Positions 45,996-56,800 of a stretch of 64,000 nt of DNA are shown piece by piece. The notes below the pieces were generated by a model, which saw nothing but the letters and a program-made list of their open reading frames with translations, did not search any database and had not been told where the DNA came from. Source of the DNA: Paraglaciecola hydrolytica (lineage in GTDB: Bacteria; Pseudomonadota; Gammaproteobacteria; Enterobacterales; Alteromonadaceae); assembly GCF_001565895.1 (NCBI RefSeq), contig NZ_LSNE01000011.1:62892-126891 (forward strand), given 5' to 3'. How positions within the stretch are numbered: position 1 is the first letter of the stretch; the number at the start of each line of letters is the position of its first letter. The position numbers and the translations under genes were made by a program.

Positions 45996-46892
45996 ATGAC
46001 ACCATTAGTTTTTCATCCAATTTATAGCCAACTTACATTGCCAGTTAAACACCGTTTTCCTATCGAAAAATATCAGGGCATTCGCGATAAACTGGCCGAA
46101 TTACATGTGCCTGATGTGCATTTTTACCAACCTCAAGCGATTACTCCAGCTGAATTGTCTCAGGTATTTAATCCCACTTATGTTGAGCAATTAACAACGG
46201 GAAAACTTGATCCTAAAGCCATGCGTAGGATAGGTTTTCCTTGGTCTGAGCAGCTAATTGCACGTTCACTGACTGCTGTTGGTGGCACTCTCTTAACCGC
46301 TAAATTAGCTCTTGAACATGGCAAGGCCTTAAACCTTACTGGTGGTTATCATCATGCTTTTGCTAACTATGGCGCCGGTTTTTGTTTGTTTAATGATTTG
46401 TATCTGGCTGCTTTGAGCATGTTGCAACACAAGGGCATTGATAAGGTGCTGATCTTTGATTGTGATGTGCACCAAGGCGATGGCACTGCAAAACTTGCAA
46501 GCAATAATCCGCAGGTTTATACGGTGTCTATTCATGGCGAAAAGAATTTTCCGGCACGTAAACAACAATCTGATCTGGATTTTAATCTAGCTAAAGGTAC
46601 ACAAGATGCCGAGTATTTAGAAACGGTGGATCAGGCTTTAAATTTGGCGCTTAACACCTTTCAACCCGACGCTGTTATTTATGACGCAGGAGTGGATATT
46701 CATATCAATGACGACCTAGGTCATTTGCATATCAGCACACAAGGGATTTATCAACGAGATAGCTTAGTGTTTTCTACCTGTGAGCATAAAGGTTTTCCCA
46801 TCGTAGCTGTGATAGGTGGCGGTTATCAGCGCGATATCACCGCTTTGGTTGTCGCACATTTGCAACTCTTTAAAGCGGCTAGAGTGTTTTAA
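45996..46892 (+). CDS. Histone deacetylase superfamily protein
   Basis: 298 residues of arginase/deacetylase fold. Active-site elements: GGYHHAFANYGAGFCLFND (general-base His pair), FDCDVHQGDGTA (zinc Asp and His), YDAGVDIHINDDLGHLHIS (second zinc Asp) and GGYQRD near the C-terminus. It probably deacetylates acetyl-polyamines or other small amides. It is divergent from the M28 gene with 62 bases between. The HINDDLG insert replaces the more usual HxxDPLG. Confidence 0.92.
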   Translation: MTPLVFHPIYSQLTLPVKHRFPIEKYQGIRDKLAELHVPDVHFYQPQAITPAELSQVFNPTYVEQLTTGKLDPKAMRRIGFPWSEQLIARSLTAVGGTLLTAKLALEHGKALNLTGGYHHAFANYGAGFCLFNDLYLAALSMLQHKGIDKVLIFDCDVHQGDGTAKLASNNPQVYTVSIHGEKNFPARKQQSDLDFNLAKGTQDAEYLETVDQALNLALNTFQPDAVIYDAGVDIHINDDLGHLHISTQGIYQRDSLVFSTCEHKGFPIVAVIGGGYQRDITALVVAHLQLFKAARVF

Positions 46893-46924
46893 TACAGTAG
46901 ACTTTAAAGTGACCTTACTAAAGC

Positions 46925-47146
46925 TTAATAGCTGGAATTTGGTGCAATATCAGCATTAATTTCACCATAGACTTCTTCGGGATCTACATCGTTGCTGATT
47001 AATTCTTCACGTACCGTTTCGATATGCTCAAGCACAGTTATATAGCGCTCACCATACTCGTATTTAGTGACTTCGATGGCTTTTGGCATGTAACTAAAAG
47101 CAATTTTTAGTGCCATCAGCGTGTCGTCATTAAGCTTGTTTGTCAT
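46925..47146 (-). CDS. Small acidic conserved protein of unknown function
   Basis: 73 residues, no signal peptide or membrane helix. Mostly helical: DDTLMALKIAFSYMPKAIEVTKYEYGERYITVLEHIETVREEL is split over two predicted helices, followed by an acidic end. Composition and codon use look like a real gene. I do not recognise the family with certainty. It faces the deacetylase gene (convergent, 32 bases apart). Confidence 0.65.
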   Translation of the reverse strand: MTNKLNDDTLMALKIAFSYMPKAIEVTKYEYGERYITVLEHIETVREELISNDVDPEEVYGEINADIAPNSSY

Positions 47147-47420
47147 GTTAAAAAACCTGAGTTAATTATTAATCACACCATGGTAAAGCCTTAAGTAAAG
47201 AAACGGAATAATAATGAGCTATCAAACTTTATAATTATGCGACGTGTTCACACCTGTATGTCAATTGATACTTATTTTGGTGCAACAGCGTGGTTAATAC
47301 GGCTTAGAATAGTGTGTTATTTATTATTTATAAGGCTATCAGTATGATTTGTTTAGGTATTTTTTATTTGTTACTCAACTTTATCTGAATTGGTGTGCTA
47401 TTTGCTGTATACTTTATGAG

Positions 47421-47468
47421 CTAGCGACAAAACTCAATAACAGATCCAATAACAAACATAGTCGCTAG
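47421..47468 (+). promoter_or_regulatory. Structured leader or small RNA region before a 35-residue gene
   Basis: Perfect inverted repeat CTAGCGAC (47421-47428) / GTCGCTAG (47461-47468), with TATACT at 47407-47412 as a possible -10. It lies about 150 bases ahead of the small gene at 47619. It sits in a 472-base gap (47147-47618) in which nothing else is recognisable. Confidence 0.4.
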
Positions 47469-47618
47469 AGTAAAAATAGTTACCGTATAACGCCAATACT
47501 TAGTGCACCTAGTAGTTAACTAGAAGTTGCGTTGTAAAGACGAGATTATTTTTAACGAATGTAAACAAGAACATATTTTACGGATGAGTGCGCCATCAAA
47601 AATATAACAGGAGGTTGT

Positions 47619-47726
47619 ATGACAACGGTATTTTTTTTAGTAGGTGGATTATTAATGACACTCTTAGTGGTGGCTGAATTTCGTAGCCGTATTAATAAAC
47701 GCAATAAAGAACACTTCAAAAACTGA
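47619..47726 (+). CDS. 35-residue single-pass membrane microprotein
   Basis: A short gene below usual cut-offs. It has a near-perfect AGGAGG 4-5 bases before the ATG. The protein has one hydrophobic helix (residues 3-19, TVFFLVGGLLMTLLVVA) then a basic tail RSRINKRNKEHFKN, so it would sit in the inner membrane with the C-terminus in the cytoplasm. The strong ribosome site and clean hydrophobic/basic split argue for a real gene. Family unknown. Confidence 0.65.
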   Translation: MTTVFFLVGGLLMTLLVVAEFRSRINKRNKEHFKN

Positions 47727-47807
47727 TATTGAAATAAAACTTAGGCCAGCCTTAAATAAAAAATAGCTTACTTAGTTTAGGCGCTGATAACTAACAGCGC
47801 CCAGCTA

Positions 47808-48812
47808 TTAAAATCCCTCAAGTACTATTTTACCTATTGTTTGATTGCTCTCGCTAAGTTGGTGAGCACTTCGTAGATTTACTGCATTGATGCTTCCCAA
47901 ATGTTTGCCTAAGGTCGTTATTAAAGTGCCCCGATCAATCAGCTGAGCGACCTTGTTGAGCAGATGGTGTTGTTCAACCATGTCTTCGCTTGCATGTTTG
48001 GCGCGGGTAAACATAAACTCCCAATGTAGTGAAATACTCTTATCTTTCAACAGATTAATATCTAAGTTTGGCGCTGCGTATTCGATTATGGCTAGTTTTC
48101 CTTGTGGTTTGAGCAAGTCTACAAGGGCGGGCAAATGTAGATGTGCGTGAGTAGTGCAGGCCACATGGCTAACTTGTGCAATGTTGAGTTGTGCAAGCTG
48201 AGGTTTGAGTGGCTGGCTGTGATCAATAACATAATCAGCCCCAAGTTGTTTTACCCAGGCTTGGCTTTCAGGGCGTGAAGCCGTACCAATGACGGTTGCC
48301 TGAGTTAGATTTTTAGCCAATTGGATCAGGATAGAACCCACCCCTCCAGATGCTCCTACCACTAACAAAATGGGTTTGGTGTTTTTGTTGATGTCGAGTC
48401 GGTCAAACAACATTTCCCAAGCCGTGATTGATGTTAAGGGTAGTGCCGCCGCTTCGGCGTTAGATAAGGTGCTGGGTTTATGCCCCACGATACGCTCATC
48501 AACTAACTGAAATTCGGCATTGCTACCACTGCGAGTTATATCGCCAGCATAAAATACTTCATCACCAACCTTAAATAGACTGACTTGTTCACCTATTGCG
48601 ACCACAGTGCCAACCGCATCCCAGCCGAGTATTTTATTATTACCCATAGGATCAACGTTAAGGCGTACTTTGCAGTCAACTGGGTTAACCGACACTGCTG
48701 CCACTTTTACCAGCAAGTCGTAGCCGGTGGCTTCAGGTTTTTCTATTTGCACATCAATTAAACACAATGGGTCGTCGGTAGCTAAAGAGTGGCGATAGGC
48801 AACTGCTTTCAT
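47808..48812 (-). CDS. Zinc-type alcohol dehydrogenase-like (quinone oxidoreductase) protein
   Basis: 334 residues of the medium-chain reductase superfamily. GroES-like N-terminal domain (about 25-120, AVSVNPVDCKVRL, LGWDAVGTVVAIG) and Rossmann domain with VVGASGGVGSILIQLAKNL (about 150-170). It lacks the structural-zinc cysteines, as in the quinone-oxidoreductase branch. Uses NADPH to reduce quinones or enals. Single gene on the minus strand; a GGCGCTG/CAGCGCC hairpin (47780-47801) lies beyond its stop. Confidence 0.93.
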   Translation of the reverse strand: MKAVAYRHSLATDDPLCLIDVQIEKPEATGYDLLVKVAAVSVNPVDCKVRLNVDPMGNNKILGWDAVGTVVAIGEQVSLFKVGDEVFYAGDITRSGSNAEFQLVDERIVGHKPSTLSNAEAAALPLTSITAWEMLFDRLDINKNTKPILLVVGASGGVGSILIQLAKNLTQATVIGTASRPESQAWVKQLGADYVIDHSQPLKPQLAQLNIAQVSHVACTTHAHLHLPALVDLLKPQGKLAIIEYAAPNLDINLLKDKSISLHWEFMFTRAKHASEDMVEQHHLLNKVAQLIDRGTLITTLGKHLGSINAVNLRSAHQLSESNQTIGKIVLEGF

Positions 48813-49007
48813 GTTTAAACCTGCTTGCTAACAAAATTGTTGGGAGCCAATCATGACCTGACTAGCGTTAAATTCAATATGTTTTGTTGGTTATTATCTT
48901 AAGTATTTATGTGTATTCTTGCTTTATATGCATCAAAATATAGTAAAAAGTGACAAATGTTGCGTTTTGAGGTAGGGTCATGTCAAACCAACTAAACGGA
49001 GTCAGCC

Positions 49008-49376
49008 ATGTCTGCTCTTGCTAAAACTAACAGTGATAAAGCCTCAGTGTTATTTAAGGCCTTTAATAATGCCTGTAGAGAACTCGGTGTCAGTAAAGCC
49101 TTAGCGGGAAAAATCATTGGGGTTAATCGTTCTACTCTATCGCGCAAAGAAGGTTCAGGCTTAGGTACTGAGTCTAAATCTTCTGAGTTGTCTTTACATT
49201 TTATCCGTTTGTATCGCTCATTGTTTGCCATATCCGGTGGTGATCAAGCCTTTATGCGCCATTGGTTTAGTACGCCCAACATGGCTTTAGGTGGTAAACC
49301 TGTGGAGTTGGTGCAAAGTGTGTTGGGTTTAATGCAAACCAATGATTATTTAGACGCTATGCGCGGCAAAATCTAA
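49008..49376 (+). CDS. Xre/MbcA/ParS family antitoxin
   Basis: 122 residues. An N-terminal helix-turn-helix-like part (KAFNNACRELGVSKALAGKIIGVNRSTLSRK, about 17-47) and the C-terminal toxin-binding DUF2384 region (FMRHWFSTPNMALGGKPVELVQSVLGLMQTNDYLDAM, split about 84-118). Such antitoxins bind RES toxins and repress their own promoter. It lies 11 bases before the RES gene. The operator is likely in the 195-base upstream spacer. Confidence 0.93.
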   Translation: MSALAKTNSDKASVLFKAFNNACRELGVSKALAGKIIGVNRSTLSRKEGSGLGTESKSSELSLHFIRLYRSLFAISGGDQAFMRHWFSTPNMALGGKPVELVQSVLGLMQTNDYLDAMRGKI

Positions 49377-49387
49377 GCGCCTGTTGT

Positions 49388-50146
49388 ATGCCAATATTGG
49401 ATGAATTCAAAGGTTTATATCAACAAAGCCCCTGCCCACTGAGTTATCGTGCTTGGGTTAAACGTTTAGTTGAAACTCAGCAAGTCGCTGCTACAACTCA
49501 ATTAGTGGATGATCTCGACGAGCAATATTTACTTGAACAAATGCTTGATGAGGTTAAACCTTGTTATCGTGAAGGCACGGAGCATATGCACTATCTGCTT
49601 AAAACCCCGTTTCGTTATCCTCCGCTCAAATATGGTTCACGTTTTGGGACCCGTTTATTACCAAGCTTTTTTTATGCCTCTGAAGATGAACATGCGTGTT
49701 TGGGGGAAGTCGCCTATTATCGATTTGTGTTTTTGCACCATATGCAAGTTGCCTACGACAAGCCTATCCGTTCGCAGCATATGATGTTTAATTTGGAAGT
49801 AAAAACCAGCAACTGTGCTGATTTAAGTTTGGATGATTTTGCCTCGGTAAAATCTACTTTATTGGATCCTAGCCAATACCTCTTTAGCCAAGCTGTCGGG
49901 CATTATTTGCAGGCGCAAGCTCAGGTCGATGTCATTCGTTACCCATCCGCGCGTATCGAAAACGGCATAAATATCGCGATTGTTAATCCGCAGGCGATCA
50001 TTTCCACTGAGCCAGAGTCTTGCCAAAATTGGTTATGTTTAACTTTAACGGATAAAGTCAGTTTCACCCAGTCTGCCAGATCACTACCTCTTACTTTTTA
50101 TCGAGAGGATTTTTTATTGGATGGACATATACCAATGCCAGCCTAA
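49388..50146 (+). CDS. RES-domain toxin (NAD+ phosphorylase type)
   Basis: 252 residues. The RES triad is present: Arg85 in YGSRFGTR, Glu107 in CLGEVAYYRF, Ser167 in YLFSQAVGHY. RES toxins such as MbcT, ParT and Res break down NAD+ to stop growth. It is longer than minimal RES domains, with an N-terminal extension (about 1-75) shared by the subfamily. It forms the toxin half of the Xre-RES pair and overlaps the converging AAA gene by 4 bases. Confidence 0.93.
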   Translation: MPILDEFKGLYQQSPCPLSYRAWVKRLVETQQVAATTQLVDDLDEQYLLEQMLDEVKPCYREGTEHMHYLLKTPFRYPPLKYGSRFGTRLLPSFFYASEDEHACLGEVAYYRFVFLHHMQVAYDKPIRSQHMMFNLEVKTSNCADLSLDDFASVKSTLLDPSQYLFSQAVGHYLQAQAQVDVIRYPSARIENGINIAIVNPQAIISTEPESCQNWLCLTLTDKVSFTQSARSLPLTFYREDFLLDGHIPMPA

Positions 50147-50721
50147 GCGAGTGGGCTTGGTACAGAGCTTGGCAGGGGTCTTAGACTATAGGACACACGT
50201 TGTTTTAAGGTTTTGCATAAATTGGCTTCGTCGCAAGCCAGCACATACAAACCTGCATGTTGGTTGAATAGTTTAAATAAATAACTCACTTCCTGATTAG
50301 CATAATGCTCATGATTTGCCGTTAGCTTAGTACGTTTACCAAATAAGGCATCGGCTTCATCAAAAAACAAAATCCAATCATGGGTATGGGCATCGGCAAT
50401 AATGCGCGCCAGATTTTTTTCCGTCTCTCCAATGTATTTGTTATTAAGCTGCACACAATCAACTACACATATGGCTTTTTTGGACTGTTGAGCGAGGCTA
50501 TTAACGATCAAGCTTTTATTGGAGGTGGCTTGCTCGACGAGTAGCAGTGTCATCACTTGGCCTTTGAGCGCTTTAGCCACACAATCTTGCAACTTGCTAT
50601 AATCTTCTGTCGCTAAAATGACTTCTGATTTTTGCGGCAGTGGTTGACGAAAAATGCTAAAAGCGCTGAGATAACCTTGTTGGTAATCGGCAAAAATTTT
50701 GCGGTATGTTTTAATACTCAT
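50143..50721 (-). CDS. AAA-family protein with a degenerate P-loop
   Basis: 192 residues. It keeps typical AAA parts: KYIGETEKNLARIIADA (about 95-111), Walker B ILFFDEADALFGKRT (about 117-131) and a late Arg in KQRVSYSL. At the Walker A position (about 62-70) it reads VEQATSNKS, lacking the GxxxxGK pattern. The C-terminal lid is nearly absent. It may be an inactive partner or a shortened relic. It converges on and overlaps the RES toxin gene by 4 bases. Confidence 0.8.
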   Translation of the reverse strand: MSIKTYRKIFADYQQGYLSAFSIFRQPLPQKSEVILATEDYSKLQDCVAKALKGQVMTLLLVEQATSNKSLIVNSLAQQSKKAICVVDCVQLNNKYIGETEKNLARIIADAHTHDWILFFDEADALFGKRTKLTANHEHYANQEVSYLFKLFNQHAGLYVLACDEANLCKTLKQRVSYSLRPLPSSVPSPLA

Positions 50722-50811
50722 CTGTTAGACCTACTTTGCCAGCAGTAAACTTCTTACAGAAAGTGTAGCAACAAAATGCCATTCGCCAACTTAGTAACTA
50801 ATTTGGCAAGT

Positions 50812-50991
50812 TTATCGTTTGGTTTTAGTCTCAAATGCCAGAATTTGTTGCCACAGCTCTTCCGCTTCAGCGGTTAGCTGAGAATAACTGCGTATATCGC
50901 CTTTGCGCTGGGCAAACATCGCCTCAGTGGATTTTTGATCATAGATCTTTCGAAGTTTTTTGACAGGGTTAGATTTTAAAAACGCAAACAT
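50812..50991 (-). CDS. DUF6435 family small protein
   Basis: 59 residues, just below the usual ORF cut-off. It starts MFAFLKSNPVKKLRKIYDQK, continues KSTEAMFAQRKGDIRSYSQL and TAEAEELWQQI, matching the DUF6435 pattern (an Arg-rich start and an LTAEAEELW block). Soluble and helical. No function known. It lies 90 bases upstream of the AAA gene on the same strand. Confidence 0.82.
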   Translation of the reverse strand: MFAFLKSNPVKKLRKIYDQKSTEAMFAQRKGDIRSYSQLTAEAEELWQQILAFETKTKR

Positions 50992-51264
50992 ATTTAATCC
51001 TTTAAATTGACAGTGGCTTAATGAATGGCTTGAGATTTCAAAGAGCTAACTCATTCAATTAAACGTTCTAACTAATTGTAACAGTTTTGGATGATATTTG
51101 AACTCTCGCTTTGGGATTTAATTATGCAGTAACGTTAAACTGGTTTCGACGTTTGTTTAAGTTACTGCATTCATTTCAACATAATCTACTTTACACCCGC
51201 CAGTTTCAGTAGGTCAGAATTCGCTTTTCACTTTGCTAACTCATATATTTTTAAAGCAGCTGAA

Positions 51265-52617
<1,353 letters not shown>

Positions 52618-52724
52618 TCATCTCTCCTATAAGTTAATGTTTAGAAACAGGTGAAAAATCGTTTTTTATAATTAATTCGCTTTTAGCTGTGCAAAATAGT
52701 GCAGTGTTGTCATCTAAAGCTGGC

Positions 52725-53111
52725 TTAACTTGCTTTAGCCTGAACTTGTACAATTTCTACAGATTGCTGACCGCTCAGGGTTTGCCAATTAATATTTTGA
52801 CCCGCTTTTAAACCCAACAAGGCAGAACCAATAGGGGCAAATATCGAAATACCATCTTGGTGTTTATTCATGTCAGCAGGAAAACATAAGGTTTTGGTAA
52901 ATATGTTGTTGGTATTTAAGATCTTAAAGGTAACTTGGCTGCCAAGGGCCACTACATCAGTAGGCAGGTCTTTGGCTTTCACAATCGTCGCACGATAAAG
53001 TTCTTGTTCTAGGGCGTTAACAAAATCGGCAGGCAATTTGGCTTTTTCAAGTTGACGCTCTATCGCTGCTAAATCTAAATCTGAAATAATAATATCGGGT
53101 TGTTTTGACAT
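52725..53111 (-). CDS. rnk: Rnk family regulator of nucleoside diphosphate kinase
   Basis: 128 residues: N-terminal short coiled coil (about 10-45, LAAIERQLEKAKLPADFVNAL) and a GreA/GreB-like C-terminal FKBP fold (about 55-125, VVALGSQVTFKIL, ISIFAPIGSALLGLKAGQ). Rnk binds RNA polymerase. It is on the same strand as gdhA, 107 bases apart. Confidence 0.92.
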   Translation of the reverse strand: MSKQPDIIISDLDLAAIERQLEKAKLPADFVNALEQELYRATIVKAKDLPTDVVALGSQVTFKILNTNNIFTKTLCFPADMNKHQDGISIFAPIGSALLGLKAGQNINWQTLSGQQSVEIVQVQAKAS

Positions 53112-53163
53112 AATGTTTTACCTATTAAAATGAACAAAAAGTAAATAAACAAAAATTCAATTA

Positions 53164-53190
53164 ACAAAAAAAGGGCTCTATAGAGCCCTT
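53164..53190 (-). terminator. Intrinsic terminator upstream of rnk
   Basis: AAGGGCTCTA/TAGAGCCCTT perfect palindrome at 53171-53190, followed on the minus strand by TTTTTTTG. It ends the 51-residue gene and insulates rnk. Confidence 0.85.
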
Positions 53191-53207
53191 AGTTTTGTGT
53201 TTGGGCT

Positions 53208-53363
53208 TTATTTGTCTTTAGGTTTTCTAAGGCTTTTATTTAGGTCGCGGTGTGGATTAAGTACGATGTTCAGTGCACGTAGCCAGTTAATAAAGCCGAA
53301 GGCTGTATTTTTCACAAATAAAGGGCAACCAACAAACGTGTTGCTAGGCTTGAACAAAGACAT
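53208..53363 (-). CDS. Putative 51-residue basic protein
   Basis: Small frame starting MSLFKPSNTFVGCPLFVK and ending DLNKSLRKPKDK. A weak hydrophobic middle (TAFGFINWLRALNIVL, about 20-35) and a basic tail. A good terminator starts 18 bases after its stop, which favours a real transcript; the GGAG site is about 14 bases upstream of the ATG, which is poor. Family unknown. Confidence 0.45.
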   Translation of the reverse strand: MSLFKPSNTFVGCPLFVKNTAFGFINWLRALNIVLNPHRDLNKSLRKPKDK

Positions 53364-53431
53364 AAGCACGGTGAAATCTCCAACCGGACTAAATTATTAA
53401 AATTAAATTAAATGAACAAACAGGAATAGCT

Positions 53432-53456
53432 GCCGAGCGTAAAGATTACGCTCGGC
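53432..53456. other. Hairpin upstream of the SMC operon
   Basis: Perfect 11-base stem GCCGAGCGTAA / TTACGCTCGGC with a 3-base loop, in the 442-base gap before the SMC gene. A smaller inverted repeat, TGCGCT-CCAGCC-AGCGCA, is at 53754-53771 just ahead of that gene and may be an operator. The gap has no other recognisable content. Confidence 0.45.
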
Positions 53457-53805
53457 TTAACTTGGTAAGGTGAGTAGGTTACTCTTGATGGTGGTGCGAT
53501 GTTTAAGCATTTTTCCCTCAAAATAGACTCTGGATAATAACCAGCTTATAAATAAAATCAAGGTTAAAAATCGAGCTCTGGAGTTTATGTCCTCAGCGCT
53601 AAACTCGGCCGGTTGTTTTCTATAAATTAATAATTCGCAGTGATATCACCCACTTATCATTGGCGTAAGCGCCTATTTTTATGCAGATAGAACTCTTGTG
53701 CTGAACAGGGTGTTAAACGCAGTTAAAACTCGGTAGTATGCGGCCTTTGACTTTGCGCTCCAGCCAGCGCACTGATTGATTTTTAGCCTTGATTGAAGGA
53801 TGTTT

Positions 53806-56800
53806 ATGCCAGGCTTACACCGCATTATTTTGATTGATACCCATCTACCCGGCGTGGTGGAATTAAAACTAAAAGGCCATACCAATATTTGTGGTACTAA
53901 CGCCTCGGGTAAAACTACCTTACAACGCTTGATCCCGGTATTTTATGGTGAATATCCCAGCCGCGTGGTGCCCGCCACCCGCGATAGTTTTGAGCGCTGG
54001 TATTTGCCTCGTGAGTCGAGTTTTATCATTTACGAATACGAGCGTAATGAGCAGGATTTATGTCAGGTAGTGTTGGCTTCAAACGGTAATGGCGTGAACT
54101 ATCGTTTTATCGGCAAACCCTTTGAGTTAAGCGATTATTTGTATAAAAACAAAGGGGGTGAACACGTTCCTGTGTCAATGAATGAACTGGCCCGCAGCCT
54201 CAAACGTTCTAATGTCTTAGTGACTAACTTGTTGAATACCAAAGATTATCGCGCGATATTACAAAATGATCGTGGTGTGCTCAATGGCTGCGCTAACAGC
54301 CGCGAAGTCTTAGGTTATGCGCGTATTTTTAGTTTGTGTGCCAGCAACCATCATTTACGTCATATTGAAAAACTGGCTAAAGCGGTGCATTCCAAAGAAG
54401 GCAAGATGGAAACCATCAAGGCCATGATTGCAGCGATTTTAGAAGAAGATGGCGTGCAACCACCCACATCCAGCTTAAGCCGCAACCGGGTTGAAGATTG
54501 GATCCGTGAATGTCATTTAATTAAAGAGTTTGATGAAATTCGCCCCGAATTTGCCAAGTTAGAGCGCGCTGATCATGAACTCAGCCAAAGTGAGTTACGT
54601 TTAGCTGAGTTAAAACTGCAGTTTGATTTTGACTTAAGTAAGTTAGCGGCCAGCATTATTGTGCATCAAGGCCAGTTTGAAGACAGCGTAGTTGAAATCA
54701 AAAAACAAGAAGCCGATTGGTCAACTAAACGTGATGGTTTAAATCAGTTGTTATCTTCAGCTAAAGCCGATGGTCACAAGCTTGAAAAAGACTTAGAACA
54801 GGTCGAAAAAGACTTTGATGATTGGCAAAGCCAAAACATTGAAGCCCTGCAAGCCAACCTGCAGATCCTACCCCAATGGATCAGTGAATTAACGAGCGCT
54901 AATACCCGTTATCAGCTGTTAACCGAAAAACATCAGGATGTTGAATCAGCCTATAACAAACGGGTGGCTGAGCTGACTGAAACCCTGAGTATGGAGCTGG
55001 ATGCTTACAATGAGCAAAAGCAGCTGTTGCAAGACAAATTATCCGAGCAAAAAACTCAGGAACAACAGCGTCATCAAGAAATTAAACAGGACTTTTTGCA
55101 ACAACAAACCCAGCAAGCCAGTGAATTTCAACAACGCTTAGCTGAGCTTAAAATTCAGCAGGCTAGCTTAAACGCCAGTTTAAAAAATGCGGGTTACAGT
55201 GAGTTTGAACAAAGCCAGTTGGACATACTTGATGCCAGTATAAAAGAAGCCAGCAGCATAGAAGATGCGGCGCGGGATAAACAACGCGCTGCTCAGCAGG
55301 CTCATCAAACTGCCCTGCAGCTCAGAAATAAAAGTAACGAAGCCTTAGAGCAAAGTCGTAAAAGCACTCAGCAACAACAACAGCAAGTTAATAAAGTTGA
55401 GGCCTTACTTTATCCTGGTCATAACAGCTTGCTTGAAACTCTACGTAAAGAGCAACCGGGTTGGGAGCAAAAACTCGGTAAGGTCATCCACCCTGAATTG
55501 CTTAAACGCAACGACTTAAAACCACAGTTTGAAGCCGAGAATAACAACGACAGGGTGTTTGGATTACAGCTGGATCTAAGTACGGTTTCCCTGCCGGAAT
55601 ATGCTCAGTCCGAACATGCTTTGCAACAGCAACTCAAAGCCGCACAATTGGCTCTTGAAGAACAGCTTGAAAAGCAGAATCAAGCCGAGTTGGAACTCGC
55701 CAAGGCCAGTGAAGCTGTGCGCAATGCCGAGTTACAACAAGCGAAATGTGAAAGTGATAGCCGTACCGCTGAAGCGAAACGCAAACGTCTGCAACAAGAT
55801 AAAGAGCAGGTGCAGCAAGAATACAACCAAGCCCTGAGTGAGCGTAAACAGCATAATAAAACTCTGCTCAAGCAAAACGAAACTCAGCAGCAAAAAGAGC
55901 AGGCTCAGCACCAAGAAACCGTGCAAGCTTTGCAAGATCAATTACGTGAAGCTGAAACCGAACATCAATTTCATTGGCAGCAACTGATTGGCGATACCCA
56001 GCAGCAAGTGACTCAGGTTGAGCAATATATGCAAAAAGCCCGTCAAACGGCGGCGCTGGATAAGAAAAAATCAGAACAATGGTTGGCCGACGAACTGGCT
56101 AATCGTGGGGTAGATGTAGACGAAATAGGCAGTTTGCAAAAGCAAATCAAACAGCTCAAACAGGATATTCAACATACTGAAACCCATAGGCACAAAGTTA
56201 AAGACTATGAACATTGGTATAAAACCGTATTTACCGGCCACAAACTTAACTGGCAGCAACAATTGGCTAAGGCGAAAAAAGCCGCGACCAGTGCTGAACG
56301 TGAATTAAATCAGGCGCAGGCTCAATTTAAAGAGTTACGCCAACAACTTAAAGAGCAACAAGGCGAAGCTGAACAGGCCTTAAAAACCGCTAAAGAACAA
56401 GAGCTGGAAGTGCAAAACATCAAACGACTTTTGGCTAAAATTAGTTTGTTAAGTAAGGCCGATATGGCCAAGGCGCCTAGCGAAACCTTAAATATCGCCC
56501 AGCGTATTAGCGAAGGTCAGGCCTTGTTACAAAGCCGTGAAAGCCTGTTAAATGATATCAAAGACTATGTCGAACATTTTGATCAATTGATTGCCGCCCA
56601 AGCGGGTACAGGTTTGTCGGATACGTGGGAGCGCTCACGTGAAGAGTGCGCCTATGTAAATGACAAGGGCATTCGTGGTGTCGATCACCGCCGTTTAGTT
56701 GCCCATTTAGCACGCTTACTCAACGAGATAGTGCCGCAAAAAATGCAGGGTTTACGTGAGCAGGGGCGTATCTTTGGTGCAGATCTGACCCAGTATTACA

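Noticed and set aside
53197..53400. Open frame of 67 codons on the plus strand
   Set aside because: It is antisense to the better-supported 51-residue frame and its terminator, with no ribosome site.
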